Notes: generated from the letters alone by a model not told the origin. A DNA stretch of 64,000 bases from Hevea brasiliensis (GCF_030052815.1 NC_079501.1:43209593-43273592); one strand, 5' to 3'; positions 44,379-56,716 are shown, counted from the first letter of the stretch. Numbers and translations are program-made.

Positions 44379-44547
44379 TAGTTTTTAAATTCTATATTCA
44401 CCTGTAATTTGAATATTCTTTCTTCATAGTACAACTGCTCAATGTCATTGTTTGATACATACAGTACATTACATTATAAATATACACTAACGGGAGGAAA
44501 TCTCCTTATGTTATTTGTTCAAGAGGTCTAAGATCCTCAAATTGACT

Positions 44548-45439
44548 ATGGAAGAAGGGAATCATTCGGTCGATCAATCTATAGAGGCTGAGGTACAAGG
44601 GGATGCCCCAGCCCTACACAATGTAAGTGGATCAGCCGTGCCAGTCCCCTCAGTATCGCAGTTTCCTACTCAATTTGCACAGCAGATGGCTGCAATGTTC
44701 CAACAGATGTCTGGTAACATGCCTACTCAAGTCCCATTGCAGACACCAGTGGTACAACCACGATCTTGACTAAAGCGATGACAAGCTGATTAAATATGGG
44801 GCTACTGAGTTCAAGGGGACAGTAGATCCTCTAGAGGTAGAACAATGGTTAGAGAGAATGGATTGGGTATTCAAGAAGCTACATTGTACAGAGGAGCTCA
44901 GATTTGAATATTTAGTGTCTCTGCTACAGGGGGATGCATATGACTAGTGGAAAACCATTCCCCATAGTCTGGTAGAACCTTCAGTGCTAACATGGAATGA
45001 CTTTCTGCTGGAGTTCAGATAAAAATATGTCCCAGATGCTTATGTGGACCTGAAGCTACAGGAGTTCTTAAGTCTGAAACAGGGAAATACGTCAGTGGCA
45101 GAATATGAAAGGGAATTTTCCTGCATGAGCCACTATGCAGGAAGTCTCCTTGCTACCAGTAGGGAAAGATGTAAGAGGTTTGAAACCGGCTTGAAGCCTG
45201 GTATCAGATTACAAGTGGTCGGATTCAAGCATAGTAACTTCTCTGAGCAAATTTCTCAAGCACTGGAATTAGAGAGAATTGAATCAGAAGCGGCGCTAGA
45301 GAAAAAGAAATTAGAGAAGACAGAGAAGGAGAAAGAGGGGAAGTCAGTAGATCAGAGTTCCAGTGGTCCTACTGGGAAGAGGAAGAACTTTAGGGGACAC
45401 AACCGGGGTGTTAAAAAGTCCGATAGGGGAAGATATTAG
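44548..45439 (+). pseudogene. G2 gag
   Basis: The likely start is the ATG at 44548 (MEEGNHSVDQSIEAEVQGDA), since the D gag aligns from the same residues. FPTQFAQQMAAMFQQMSGNM follows, then a frameshift near 44765. The capsid part reads VEQWLERMDWVFKKLHCTEE, VSLLQGDAYD with a TAG for TGG (about 44945), FLLEFR with a TAA for CAA (about 45019), and then 45044-45439: LKLQEFLSLKQGNTSVAEYE, RCKRFETGLKPGIRL, a lysine-rich coiled stretch and a TAG after GRY. All three stops fit C-to-T or G-to-A changes. Confidence 0.87.
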
Positions 45440-45729
45440 AGACAGAAACCTCCTCCATCTGGTCAGCAGAGTACCAGAAGTTCCCACCCTCCCCGCCAAT
45501 GTGAAACTTGTGGAAGAAATCATGGTGGGGTGTGCTACAAGGCCACAGGAGCCTGTTATAACTGTGGAGGCACAGGACACTTTGCCAAGGTTGCACCAGT
45601 GCCCGTAGAGTTGGGCCACCTCCTACTGCTGCTGAAGGGTCAGTTCAGAATCCTATCACCAGAGGTTCACAACCACCTATCAGAGGTAAAGGCAGGGGTA
45701 GAGGTAGTCCAGCAGGCAACCAAGGCACA
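45440..45729 (+). pseudogene. G2 nucleocapsid region
   Basis: Continues gag after the 45439 stop: PPRQCETCGRNHGGVCYKAT then ACYNCGGTGHFAK (about 45548-45590), a zinc knuckle whose final Cys is lost (reads KVAPV). A glycine-arginine-rich stretch encoded near 45680 corresponds to the GRGRG run of D. The open frames 45363-45608 and 45530-45733 are different registers of this stretch. Confidence 0.7.
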
Positions 45730-45984
45730 GTGAATCAATCAGAGCAAGGTAGTGCTCTAGTCAGAGTCTACTCAATGAGACAGAGAGAAGAGGCAGAGAC
45801 ATATGATATTGTGGCTAGTACCTTTTCAACTTTTAATCAAGATGTATTTGTGTTATTTGATCCGGGTTCTACCCATTCCTATGTGAGTACTAGCATCATT
45901 GATTGCATTGCTGTTCCGTGTGTGAAAATGGACTTTGAGGTGCTAGTAACAATTCCGCTAGGATAAGAGGTCAAGGTCGATAAA
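45730..45984 (+). pseudogene. G2 protease
   Basis: MNQSEQGSALVRVYSMRQRE, then VASTFSTFNQDVFVLFDPGS with the catalytic D in FDPGSTHSYVS (about 45855-45890), and CVKMDFEVLVTIPLG to a TAA at 45964-45966 (expected sense codon before EVKVDKMYR). The length fits the gypsy protease. Confidence 0.85.
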
Positions 45985-46710
45985 ATGTATAGGGATTGTC
46001 CTTTGGTGATCCAAGGACATACTTTTCTGTTTGATCTCATTAAAATACCCTTCAGAGATTATGATATCATCTTGGGCATGGATTGGTTAGCCAGGCATCA
46101 CACCATGATTGACTGTAGACTGAAGACAGTCACTTTTGGTCTCTCTCAGTACAGTGAAGTGGTAATACATGGGGAGAGGCAATTATTGCCATCAAACATC
46201 ATTTCGGCTGCACTAGCCAGAAAAATAATCAAAAAGGGGTGTGAAGCATACTTGGCACATGTGGTAGACACCCAAGTGGGGAGTCCAGCATTGAGGGACA
46301 TCCCTACGGTATATGACTTTCCCGATGTGTTTCCTGATGAATTGCCAGGATTACCTCTAGAAAGAGAGGTGCAGTTTGACATTAATGTTATGCCTGGTGT
46401 GGATCCAATCTCCATAACACCATACAGAATGGCACCAACAGAGTTGAAGGAGTTGAAGGTACAGTTGCAAGAACTACTTGAAAAGGGCTTCATCCGCCCT
46501 AGTGTGTCATCTTGGGGAGTGCCAGTATTGTTTGTTAAGAAAAAGGATGGCACTCTTCGCTTATGTATTGACTACCGACAGTTGAATAAGGTGACAATAA
46601 AGAACAGATATCTATTGCCCCGCATTGATGATCTGTTTGATCAGTTGACGGGTGCAGCTGTATTCTCCAAAATTGATTTGCGATTTGGTTATTATCAGTT
46701 GAAAGTGTAA
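45985..46710 (+). pseudogene. G2 protease end and reverse transcriptase start
   Basis: 241-codon open stretch: [40 protein letters not shown] (protease C-terminus), [50 protein letters not shown], then RT blocks [40 protein letters not shown] and [13 protein letters not shown] with the first catalytic Asp. It ends at TAA (46708-46710) where G1 has CAA. Confidence 0.88.
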
Positions 46711-47232
46711 GAGCAGAGTATTCCAAAGACTGCTTTCAGAACTCGATATGGCCACTATGACTTTCTAGTAATGCCATTCGGGTTAACTAATGCTCCAGCT
46801 GCTTTTATGGATCTGATGAACATTATCTTCAGATCATATCTCGACCAGTTTGTGGTGGTGTTTATTGATGATATTTTAATATATTCGAGGAATATAGAGG
46901 AGCATGACAGACATCTGCGGATTGTATTGCAGACTTTAAGGGAGAAACAGCTGTATGCCAAATTGTCAAAATGTGAATTTTGGCTGAAAGAAATCTCTTT
47001 TTTGGGACATGTTGTGTCACCAAGAAGGATCAAGGTAGATTCGATGGGTAGAAGCTATCCTTAATTGGAAGCCACCCAGGAATATCACAGAAATTCTCAG
47101 TTTTCTAGGTTTAGCTAGATATTACCACTGTTTGTGGAAGGGTTTTCTATGTTAGCCTCTCCACTGACCAAGCTACTTTAGAAAGATGTAAAATTTCAGT
47201 GGACAGATAAATGTCAGCAGAGTTTTGATGAG
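46711..47232 (+). pseudogene. G2 reverse transcriptase core
   Basis: [55 protein letters not shown] (active site FIDD near 46865), [20 protein letters not shown] and [16 protein letters not shown] small indel at about 47042 (tcgatgggtagaagc versus tccagcaaggtagaagc in G1) and a lost base near 47130 put the thumb region out of frame. Confidence 0.88.
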
Positions 47233-47727
47233 TTGAAGAGGTGTTTGACTGAAGCTCCAGTCCTTACTTTACCTAAACTGGGTAAAGAATACACAGTTTA
47301 TAGTAATGCTTCTCACAATGGGTTAGGTTATGTACTAATGCAAGATCGGAATGTCATTGCTTATGCATCACGCCAGCTGAAACCGCATGAGAGGAACTAC
47401 CCAACACATGATTTGGAGCTAGTAGCGATTGTTTTTGCTTTAAAGATCTGGAGACACTATTTGTATGGGGAGAAATGCTACATTTACACAGATCACAAGA
47501 GCTTGAAGTACCTGGGCACCCAGAAGGAATTGAATTTGAGGCAGCGGAGATGGTTAGAACTGATTAAGGACTACGATTGCTTAATAGACTACCAGCCAGG
47601 GAAAGCAAATGTGGTGGTTGATGCCTTAAGTCGCAAGACTATGGCAAGTTTCAGAGTTTCTTCTTTGTCCATGGTACATGAGTTGAAAGCACAGCATGCT
47701 AGTTTGGAGATTGATGATGAGGGATAG
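47233..47727 (+). pseudogene. G2 RNase H
   Basis: [40 protein letters not shown] (the catalytic Asp of YSDAS reads Asn), [60 protein letters not shown], ending at a TAG (47725-47727) where G1 has CAG. The Asp-to-Asn change would inactivate the enzyme even if the frame were open. Confidence 0.87.
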
Positions 47728-48354
47728 ACAGTAGTTGCATGGCATGTACAGCCAGTGTTGATTGATCATATCAGAATGGCTACTCAGAGTGATGATAAAT
47801 ATCAGAAGCTACTGAAAGAAGTCCAGCAGGGTAAGAAACCTGAATTTTCTGTGAGAAATGATGGTTTATTGCTACATCAGGGCAGAATGTGCGTTCTTAA
47901 TGATGCTGACTTGAGACAGATCATTATGAAGGAAGCATATGAGTCTCCTTTTGCTATGCACCCTAGTGGAACTAAAATGTATAGAGGGATGAAAGAGCAT
48001 TACTGGTGGATGGGTATGAAGAGGGATATAGCTGAATTTGTTTCTAAATGCCTAACTTGCCAGCAAGTAAAGGCAGAACATCAAGTTCTAGCTGGTTTGT
48101 TACATCCATTACCAGCACCAGAGTGGAAGTGGGAACGGATAACTATGGATTTTGTGATGGGACTTCCAAGGACACAGAATAGTCATGATGCAGTATGGGT
48201 TATAGTTGACAGACTGACCAAGTCTGCTCACTTTTTGCCAGTCCGGATGGACTATAGTTTGGAGAGATTGGCCAGATTGTACATAAATGAGATTGTAAAA
48301 CTGCATGGAGTGCCAGTATCGATTGTATTTGACAGAGATCCTAGGTTCACTTAG
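47728..48354 (+). pseudogene. G2 integrase, zinc site and core
   Basis: [57 protein letters not shown] and SKCLTCQQVKAEHQ (zinc site), WKWERITMDFVMGLPRTQNS (first Asp), VIVDRLTKSAHFLPVRMDYS, IVFDRDPRFT (second Asp), then TAG at 48352-48354 in place of the Ser codon of RFTSRFW. Confidence 0.88.
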
Positions 48355-49188
48355 AGATTCTGGGGTAGTCTTCAGAGAGCCCTAGGAACTAGATTGAACT
48401 TCAGCACCACATTCCATCCACAGACAGATGGCCAGTTTGAGAGGGTAATTCAGATATTGGAGGATATGCTATGGGCTTATGTGATTGAGTTTGAAGGTAG
48501 TTGGGATAGACACTTGCCTTTAATTGAGTTTGCTTATAACAACAGCTACCAATCAAGCATTGGGATGCCTCCATATGAAGCTTTGTACGGTAGGAAGTGC
48601 AGAACTCCCCTATTTTGGGATGAAGTAAGTGAACGGAAGATGATTGAGCCAGAAATTATTCAGCAGATAGAGGAAAAGATCAGATTGATCAAAGATCGAC
48701 TCAAGGCCACATCAGACCGTCAAAAGTCCTATGTTGATATGAAGAGAAGAGATATTGAATATGCAGTGGGTGATAAGGTATTCCTTAAAGTTTCTCCTTG
48801 GAAGAGGATTATGAGATTTGGCAAAAAAATGAAACTGAGTCCTCATTTCATCGGACTATATGAGGTTCTGGAGAGAGTGGGTCCTTTGGCATACCGGTTG
48901 GCATTACCTCCAGAGCTAGAAAGGATACACAGTGTCTTACATGTGTCCATGTTAAGGAAGTATAGATCTAACCCATCTCATATTCTATCAGCTGAAGAGA
49001 TTGAGGTAAATCAATACCTCTCATATGAGGAAGAACCCATAGAAATTTTGGCATATGAGGTGAAGCTGCTGAGGAATAAACATATACACCTGGTTAAAGT
49101 GCTGTGGAACCATCATTCAGGCCAGGAAGCTACTTGGGAACGTGAAGAGGATATGAGGAGACAGCACCCACAGCTGTTCAGAAACTGA
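48355..49188 (+). pseudogene. G2 integrase C-term and chromodomain
   Basis: FWGSLQRALGTRLNFSTTFH, HPQTDGQFERVIQILEDMLW, EFAYNNSYQSSIGMPPYEAL (Glu region), GDKVFLKVSPWKRIMRFGKK, LSPHFIGLYEVLERVGPLAY, LERIHSVLHVSMLRKYRSNP, EEPIEILAYEVKLLRNKHIH, and the chromodomain LVKVLWNHHSGQEATWERE, ending at QHPQLFRN with its natural stop (49186-49188). This is the best-kept coding block of the composite. There is no envelope gene between it and the polypurine tract. Confidence 0.9.
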
Positions 49189-49221
49189 TGCCAGGTAAAA
49201 TTTTGTGATGAAATTTTTTTT

Positions 49222-49235
49222 AAGGGGGGGAGAAT
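49222..49235 (+). other. polypurine tract before G LTR3
   Basis: AAGGGGGGGAGAAT, identical to 40796-40809, adjoining the LTR start. Confidence 0.9.
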
Positions 49236-52200
49236 TGTAACACCCCTATGTTCGGTAGTGCGTTCTACTGTTCTGGTGACCAGTGTTGTCTGGACAGCTA
49301 GAATGCCTAGAACTACATTTAAAAGTTAGTGAGGAGACATAGAATAATGAAATAAAAGAAAATAAAATACAAGAAAAATAAAGGAAAAGTAATAACAATG
49401 AAATGTAATCAAGTTAAACGAGCCGAGAACCATAGCGATGGGTGACCGCACAGGGAAGTTGCGGCGTGGACCGTTGACTAGCCCTAGACCTCGGGAAACC
49501 CTGAAAAATATATTTAAGACTTAAATAAATATCTATTGAAGTATAAATGTTATTAAAAATATCAAAGAAAAATTAATTAATTAGTACAAAGAAAAACGAG
49601 AAATCGAGAAAACGATAAAACTCGGTGTTACCGAAAAATCGGGATTGCAACCCGAATAGGGGCATTGTGGTCAATTGACATTCCGAGTTGCCTTTTGACC
49701 TAAATGTCCATTAAAAATAAATTATATTACACTTTAGAAATGTCGTGAAAAATTAAAATGGTGGTACATAATCTAAATAGCAAAACATAGGAGGAAAATG
49801 TGGGAAATTGAAAATTTTGATTAAACAAACCTTATAATTGATTTTAGTGCTCCACTAACATCTTCAAAGTGGACCTTTAATCAACATATGGGCAGAAGAT
49901 TCTATCTTCTTCAATCTTGGGAAAATCTAGCCGAAACACCTTGGGAGAAAACCTCCATAGCCGTCCATGGTGAGAGCTCCATGCAAGCATGTTCTAGCCA
50001 GTTTTTCCATTAGGTTCCTTCACTAAACTTGACCACCATACCTTGGGTAGCATAGTAGGAGCAAGAAAGTCAAGTTTTGGTGAGGTTTTGAAGAACTTCA
50101 AAAGTGGTAAGTGAGTGTTTTCAATTCTTGTTTCATTAAAAGTGTAACCAAGGTTGTGGGTAGTTGTTTTATGGAAGAAATTTTGATGTTTGATAAATTA
50201 TTGGAGTTGAGCCATTTTGGCAGCCATGGGAACTCACCATATGTTGCTTGTTTTCATTTGTAAAGGGTAGTTTAAGATGTTGGTATAAGTGTTTATGTAT
50301 ATAGAAATAATTTGGATAATGTATACTAAGTGTATGTGTGATAGTGCACTTGGTTTTGGAAGCTTGGAAGCTATTTGAAGGAAATGTGCAAATTGGCAAC
50401 TTTAAAGTGTAGTTTAAAATGTGTTGTTTCATGGTTTGGTTTATTGAATTATGTTGCTATTCATGGTAGCATGTATATGTGTATAATGGTTTGGAATTGG
50501 GTATGTAAATGGGGTATGTTCATGTGGTTAAATGGTGTAAATGGACTTTGGAAAATTCTGTATTATAGTGTGCATATTGAAAATGGTTACAAGCGGTCCA
50601 AAATGACCAAAATGTGTTGTTAAATGTGTTAATGGTAAGGTATAAATCAGAATTGGCATGAAGGAAGTAATTTGGCAAGTGTTGAATATGTAATTGGTAA
50701 GTGATGAGGAGTGTGTAGTAGGGCAATGTATGTTTTGGCTTAGAACCTTAAGTGTGTGACTCCAATTAGTATGAGACCAATTAGAGGTGAAACTAGGCAC
50801 AAGATGTACCAACTTCCATCAAGGAAGCTTACCTAAATTCTGCCTAGAAGGTGACTTGAAAAATGACCAAATCCGGATTAGTGACTTGAAAGCCTGAAAA
50901 TTGACCATTTGGGCAGTAGTTAGTTTTTTGACCATAACTCACTCAAAACAGGTCCAATTGACCTGAAATTTTTACCATGAATAGTTTAGACATATATCTA
51001 CAATTCTTATGAGGACACCAAAGCCCAGAAATGGCCAGAACCAAGCCAAATAGCTTGCACAAGTTCAGGTACCAAAACTGGCCGAACCAAAAGTGACCTA
51101 AAAATGACCTAAGCCTACCATTTTGGTGCATTCTGTCCAGCATTGGTAAATTGACCATATCTTAGTCTACACAACTCATAATGACCTGAAATTTTGCCCC
51201 GCGTGCAATAAGACATAGACTTACAAGTTTGTATTTTGGACCAAAACCCAAAAACCGAGGGAACTAGGTCATCCGGCTAGGTCAAATTAGTATACCAAAA
51301 TTTAGCAAATTGCAATAAAATGCAATATACTTGAAAATGAATTTGGTAACATGTACCAATACTAAAAGGCTATAAAATGTAATAAATTGGTAACATTAAA
51401 CCTAATTCACCTAGAGTTCATCGAGGGTCAACATTTTAGGTTGACTAAGGAAAATAATAGAATTCAATAAATTAATTATTAAGCCTTATTGTTAGAGACA
51501 GTTTAAATGAGTATTGAAACACTTCAAATTGTGTGTTTCAGTTAGCAAAGACTCAGGGAAGGGGAAGGAAACACTGTGTCAGGGCCAAGAGACATTTATC
51601 AGAGGTTTGTTCACAACAGTTATTTCTTTTGAATTTTCAATTGAAATAAATTATGACAATTTGTCTGTTATTGTTTAAATTATGAAAATTTGTTTGAATG
51701 ACATTTGATGGATACTTATTGCTTGAAAAACATTGTAAATGGTTTGAAACCACAGCTATCATGTATATTGATTGAATTCCTCGCTAGCTTGTCTAGTGAG
51801 ACAAATTGACTTTGAATTCCCTCTCTGGCTGAAGTGTTGAGGTGTGTGCCTGTTGAGGACGAATAGAATGAGTACTCATATTATTGCTAGCTTGCTATGT
51901 TATTCCTCACTAGCCATTGGCTTTTGGGACGAATTAGACTTTGGAACATGATTAAGCTGTGGGTGTGATTTATTGATATTTAATGTGATATTATAAAATG
52001 GAGTTTAAGTTCTTTATGACATTTACTGTCTTTTGAATTTAACTATGATTTTAAGTATCCACTATTTATACGACTTGTGATTTATGATTTAAAGTTGCAT
52101 TTCTTAATGTTGTGCACGACTGAGACATTGGCTCAGCGATAGCTTTTCATTGCTGTCATAGGTAAATAGACTAACAAGGCAGCAGACTAGGCTGCTAGTG

Positions 52201-52795
52201 CTATATTGAGAGTTCATCGGGTATACTGAGTATACCATATTTTGCATTTTGTATTGTAATGTACGTTCACTATATGTATCTATTGTTCTTGGTTTTGAGC
52301 AGTTGTAAATTAAAATTATACATTAAAATTGTACATTAAAGTTGTAAACTAAATTTGTAAATTATTTTGGCTTGTAAATATTGTGATATATTTCTTTTAT
52401 CTCAGCTTTTGAAAACACTGGAAAATTATTGTGGATTTGAGTTGGCAAATGTTGAGAAACTTATTGTGTTGATTGGATATTGGAGTTTGGGGATTGAACA
52501 AAATATTGGAAGTGCTTTTTACAAGCTTTTGAAGAACTATTTTATTCAAAATATAGATGGCGCTCTGTCAAAATTTTTACAGAAAATATTAATACTTCAA
52601 ATGTGTTATCTGTTTTCACTTCAGTTAAAAAATTTTTTTAACACTTGTAAATAGTACTCACAACTGTAAAAAGAAGTAAGAAAAGTTTTAAAATCCCTGG
52701 TAGTGTATTTAATGGGTTATCAGTAGACAAAGTTGGTAATTCATTAGGTATACTACGGGATCATGTTATGCCTTACGGAGGGGGAGGGTGTGACA
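49236..52795 (+). repeat. G LTR3, full length
   Basis: 3,560 bases, TGTAACACCCC to GGGTGTGACA. Content is as LTR2: GCGATGGGTGACC near 49435-49450, CATAACTC/GACCTGAAATTT repeats near 50930-51040 and 51150-51250, stem-loops 52120-52159. Followed directly by LTR4, not by unique sequence. Confidence 0.93.
52120..52159 (+). other. tandem stem-loops in G LTR3
   Basis: CTGAG (52120-52124) with CTCAG (52132-52136), and GCGATAGC (52136-52143) with GCTGTCAT (52152-52159), where the last two pairs of the second stem are lost. Confidence 0.55.
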
Positions 52796-54280
52796 TTAGT
52801 GACATTAAAATTAATTCACCTAGTGTGTATTAAAGGTCAACATTATAGGCTGACTAATGAAATGAATTGAAGGGAATAGTACTAAGAAAATTTAGATATT
52901 GAATTTTATTGTTAGAAACAATTTAACTGAGTACTGAAACACTTTAATTTTTGTGTTTTAGTTGAAAAGGATATTGAAAAGCATAATAAACATTGAGTCA
53001 AGGCCTAGAGGTGACTCAAATCAGGTTTGTGCACAATACTTTTTATAGCCACTGCTTTTACTAGAAAATTTATTTGGAGAAATGAGTTATGAATAATTTT
53101 TTATTGTTTTGGCTTTGGGAATTTTATTTGGAAATTATTGTGTTGCCTACTTTGTAAATAGAAATTTTGAGATAAAATGTGATTTGTGGTTTGTATGAAA
53201 TATTTAAATATTGTGATTTGAAATTGTTTTTTATTCACATTTGGCATGGCAATATCACTATGTTCCTCCTCTATTTATGGGGCGAGTATGACTATATTTC
53301 TCCCTCTCTGGCTTGCCAGTCTGAGTGGATGAGTACTCATTAGCTAGCTAGCCACCTCCCTCATTGATTTCGATTAGTGGGGTGAGTATGCCTTGTTGTG
53401 GTGTACAACACGGCATGTTTGGAAAATTTTGTGTCATGACCTAAGTTGTGTTATTGATTGGCAACACTTTGTTATTCAATTGTTTGATCAAATTTGTGTT
53501 ATATGAGCTTTGAAAATTGTGACGTGAAATTGTGAATTATTTAAATTGTAAATTGTCAATAAAAGTTTTATCTACCACATTTTAAATTGTTATTGTGCAC
53601 CACTGAGTAAATTTTACTCAGCGATAGCTTTTTCATTGCTGTCACAGTAAGCAGATGATAGAGCAAACAGAGTAAAGTTTGTGCTATGCTTTTGGGATTT
53701 TGCAGGGTATATTAAGTATACCACCTCCTTGTAATTTTTGTTATAATGTATGTGAACTGTACGTATATATTATACTTGGTCTTGAGCAGTTGTAAAATAA
53801 AGTTGTAAGTTATTTTGGTCTGTTAAAATGTTGTATTACAATTCTCTTATTTCAGCTTTTGAAATACTCATTTATTTTGCACTTTATCTTTGAAATTGCT
53901 GAAAATGATATTGAATTGAGTTTGAACTGTGTTGAGGACACTGATTTGAGTTGAGCCATATTGGAGTTTGGAATTGAACAAATATATTGGAAGTACTTTT
54001 TACAAGTTTTTTAAGAACTATTTTGCTCTAAATACAGACGGCACTCTGTTGAAATTTTTACAGAAATTATTGATACTTCAGATTTGTTATTTGATTTCAC
54101 TTCAGTTAAAAAAAAAAAAAATTAACACCTGTTAAAAGTGCTTACCACTGTAAAAAGAAATAAGAAAAGGTTTAAAATCCCTTGTAGTATATTTAATGGG
54201 TTATCAGTAGATGAAGTTTGGTAATTCATTAGGGATACTATAGGATCATGTTATGCCTTACGGAGGGATAAGGTGTGACA
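52796..54280 (+). repeat. G LTR4, 3' part only
   Basis: Begins near the equivalent of position 51385 in LTR3 (GTAACATTAAACCTAATTC) and runs to a proper terminus AGGTGTGACA, followed by the TTCTA duplication. It is closer to the D LTR than to LTR3 in several blocks, for example the TGGCTTGCCAGTCTGAG and GTGTTATTGATTGGCAACAC stretches that LTR2 and LTR3 lack or have changed. It has its own stem-loops (53603-53645) and an A run near 54110. Confidence 0.85.
53603..53645 (+). other. tandem stem-loops in G LTR4
   Basis: CTGAGTA (53603-53609) pairs with TACTCAG (53615-53621), and GCGATAGC (53621-53628) with GCTGTCAC (53638-53645). Confidence 0.6.
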
Positions 54281-55371
54281 TTCTAACCATCTCCTCTGTC
54301 TCAAATTCAACTCTTTCTGGGTGCCTAAGTATTTCAAGCTCTTGTGATCTGTATAAATGTAGCACTTCTCTCCATACAAGTAGTGTCTCCAGATCTTAAG
54401 AGCAAATACAATGGCAGCAAGCTCCAAGTCATGTTTCGGATAATTTCTCTCATGCCGTTTCAGCTAGCGTGATGCATATGCAATGACATTTCGATCCTGC
54501 ATCAATACAAAGCCTAACCCATTATGAGAAGCATCGCTGTAAACAGTATACTCTTTACCCAGGATAGGTAAAGTCAAGACTGGAGCTTTAGTCAAACAAC
54601 TCTTCAACTCATCAAAACTCTGCTAGCACTTATCCATCCACTGAAATTTCACATCTTTTCGAAGTAGCTTGGTCAGTGGAGAAGCCAACATAGAGAACCC
54701 CTTCACAAATCGGCGGTAGTATCCAACTAAACCCAAAAAACTATGAATTTTTGTAACATTCTTGGGTGGCTTCCAATTAAGGATAGCTTCAATTTTACTT
54801 GGATCTACCTTAATGCCCTCTGCCGATACTATATGCCCTAAGAAAGAAATTTCTTTAAGCTAAAATTCACATTTCGACAATTTAGAGTATTGCTGTTTCT
54901 CCCTTAAAGTCTGTAGTACAATCTGCAGATTTCCATCATACTCCTCTACACTCCTTGAATACACCAAGATGTCATCAATAAATACCACCACAAATTGATT
55001 TAAGCATGGTCTAAAGATAGCGTTCATCAGATCCATAAATGCAGCTGGAGCATTGGTTAACCTGAATGGCATGACCAGGAACTCATAATGGCCATATCAG
55101 GTTCTAAAGCAGTTTTAGGGATACTCTACTCTTGCACCTTCAGCTGATAATAACCCAATCTCAAGTCAATTTTGGAGAACACACCTGCACCTTCAACTGA
55201 TCAAACAAGTCATCAATATGGGGCAATGGATATCTGTTCTTTATTATCACCTTATTCAACTATCAGTAATCAATACACAAGTAGAGAGTACCATATTTCT
55301 TCTTAACAAATAACATTGGCACTCCCCAAGGTGACACACTAGGAGGGATGAAACCTCATCAAGTAGTTCTT
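54281..55371 (-). pseudogene. chromovirus F reverse transcriptase and RNase H
   Basis: Minus strand from the copia C border: a decayed RT lead-in (KELL, then [13 protein letters not shown] sequence), then QLK and [14 protein letters not shown] blocks near 55200, the open stretch [20 protein letters not shown] and [20 protein letters not shown] (active site FIDD, about 54970), KLSKCEF, then the connection and RNase [23 protein letters not shown] sequence near 54500-54550 and [20 protein letters not shown] at 54300-54370. It ends at RRWLE beside the G insertion and resumes at 36855. Several stops and small deletions show that it is an old copy. Upstream pol and gag lie beyond copia C, off the right edge. 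Confidence 0.85.
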
Positions 55372-56716
55372 TGTTAGTAGTATGCCCTAGAGCATATCAT
55401 TTAGTTTGTATCTTGTACATAATTTTATTAATAAAAGGCATTTCCACTTTTCCGTTTACATAATATATTTATGTGTAATAGAAAAGGTCCATTAATATTT
55501 TGTTAGAAATATTATTCTTAAGTTGTTAAGAATATGAGTGACAATATTTCTAGCACAAAGTATCATAAATAAGTTCACAATCGAGGATACTTCATAATAA
55601 GGACATGACTTATCCAGAAAGATTATATTCATGTTTGTTCCCAAGTTATTTATATGAGATATAAATAAGATGGAATGGTGAGTCTCATGCCATATAACAA
55701 ACATGATAGGCACTTATAAATGATAAGTAGGCGAACAGTTGACGCTTATGACAAGCACATGGAGTTTACTCTTGTCAATGTTTTGTCATAAATCATATCG
55801 CTGCATATAATCTTTAGACCTGAAATAGCACAGTTATCTTGTATATAGGTAGTTTGGGTTTGATACTGCTTTCATACTTATACTATGTATGGGTATATGG
55901 GCATGTGTTGGCTCCTACAAGTTATATATGGAGGTAGGTGTTGATCAAGATGGAATCTGTTCCTCTAAGTAAATAGAGATAAAATCCTATGTTCATTTAA
56001 TTGTTCTTGATGTTTCAAGTTCCTGGCCAGGACAGATAGATTTATTCAGAAAAGAGTTTCTGATGAGAAAAATCTTTTTAATCAAGAACTGGAATTAAAA
56101 GAGAACATAATATTCATAGCAAATGGAGTTTGACATAAACCATGACTCCAGCTTGAGTTGGGATTTTGTAACTGAGAGATTCTAGTGCATGGTAACATAT
56201 GATTATAGGTTCATTTAAGGTAAATCTTATTACTAATTGGGTGGCCATGGCATGCTATGCTAGGTGTTAACCATGGTCTATGAGGTTCATAAAATGATTT
56301 AGAGAAATCATTTATGGTAAGAAAGAGTTCTGATGATATTAAGAGTTGATATCATGTCTCATTGCCAATTAGTGATGAGCCTAGTAAGTCACACACATAC
56401 ACAAGTTATCACCTATTTAAATATGATTTAATTAATTAATTAAAGAGTTTAATTGATTAATTAAATAGGTTTGGTTTGCAATTAAATTGCAAAGTCCCTA
56501 GCATGACTTGAAGCCAAATCTAGATTATTAGATGTGTAGTATAAATTAAATTTATATTTAAAGTTTTAAATATGAATTTAATTGATGAGAAATTAATTAA
56601 TAGAGATTAATTAATTAATTTATATTTGATATAAATTAATTAGAAGAAGAAAATAATTATTTTGGGTTAAGAACTCAAAATTAAGACACAGGGGCATTTT
56701 GGTCATTTCACAGTGT

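Larger units (their letters stand above)
36856..54280 (+). mobile_element. composite chromovirus array G
   Basis: 17,425 bases with perfect TTCTA on both sides (36851-36855 and 54281-54285), inserted in the RNase H region of F, whose frame continues across. Order: partial LTR1, pol without gag (G1), full LTR2, full internal region (G2), full LTR3, partial LTR4. Each full LTR follows its own polypurine tract, so LTR2 is shared by two internal regions. Segment 38013-44358 repeats as 46440-52795. LTR4 is diverged from LTR2 and LTR3. This looks like an original insertion reshaped by recombination between LTRs and by deletions. Chromodomain and gag place it with D. Confidence 0.85.

Noticed and set aside
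45344..45619. Minus-strand open frames over the G2 nucleocapsid region
   Set aside because: Antisense to gag; they appear because the region is GC-richer, and match nothing.
49189..49221. Envelope-like gene after integrase in G2
   Set aside because: Only about 33 bases lie between the integrase stop and the polypurine tract; none is present in E either.
50169..50812. Open frames on the minus strand of G LTR3
   Set aside because: LTR sequence; the matching frames in LTR2 are broken.
40810..52795. G2 as a separate nested insertion with its own target duplication
   Set aside because: Flanks AGAAT and TTAGT do not match, and LTR2 follows a good polypurine tract of G1; a shared-LTR array fits better.
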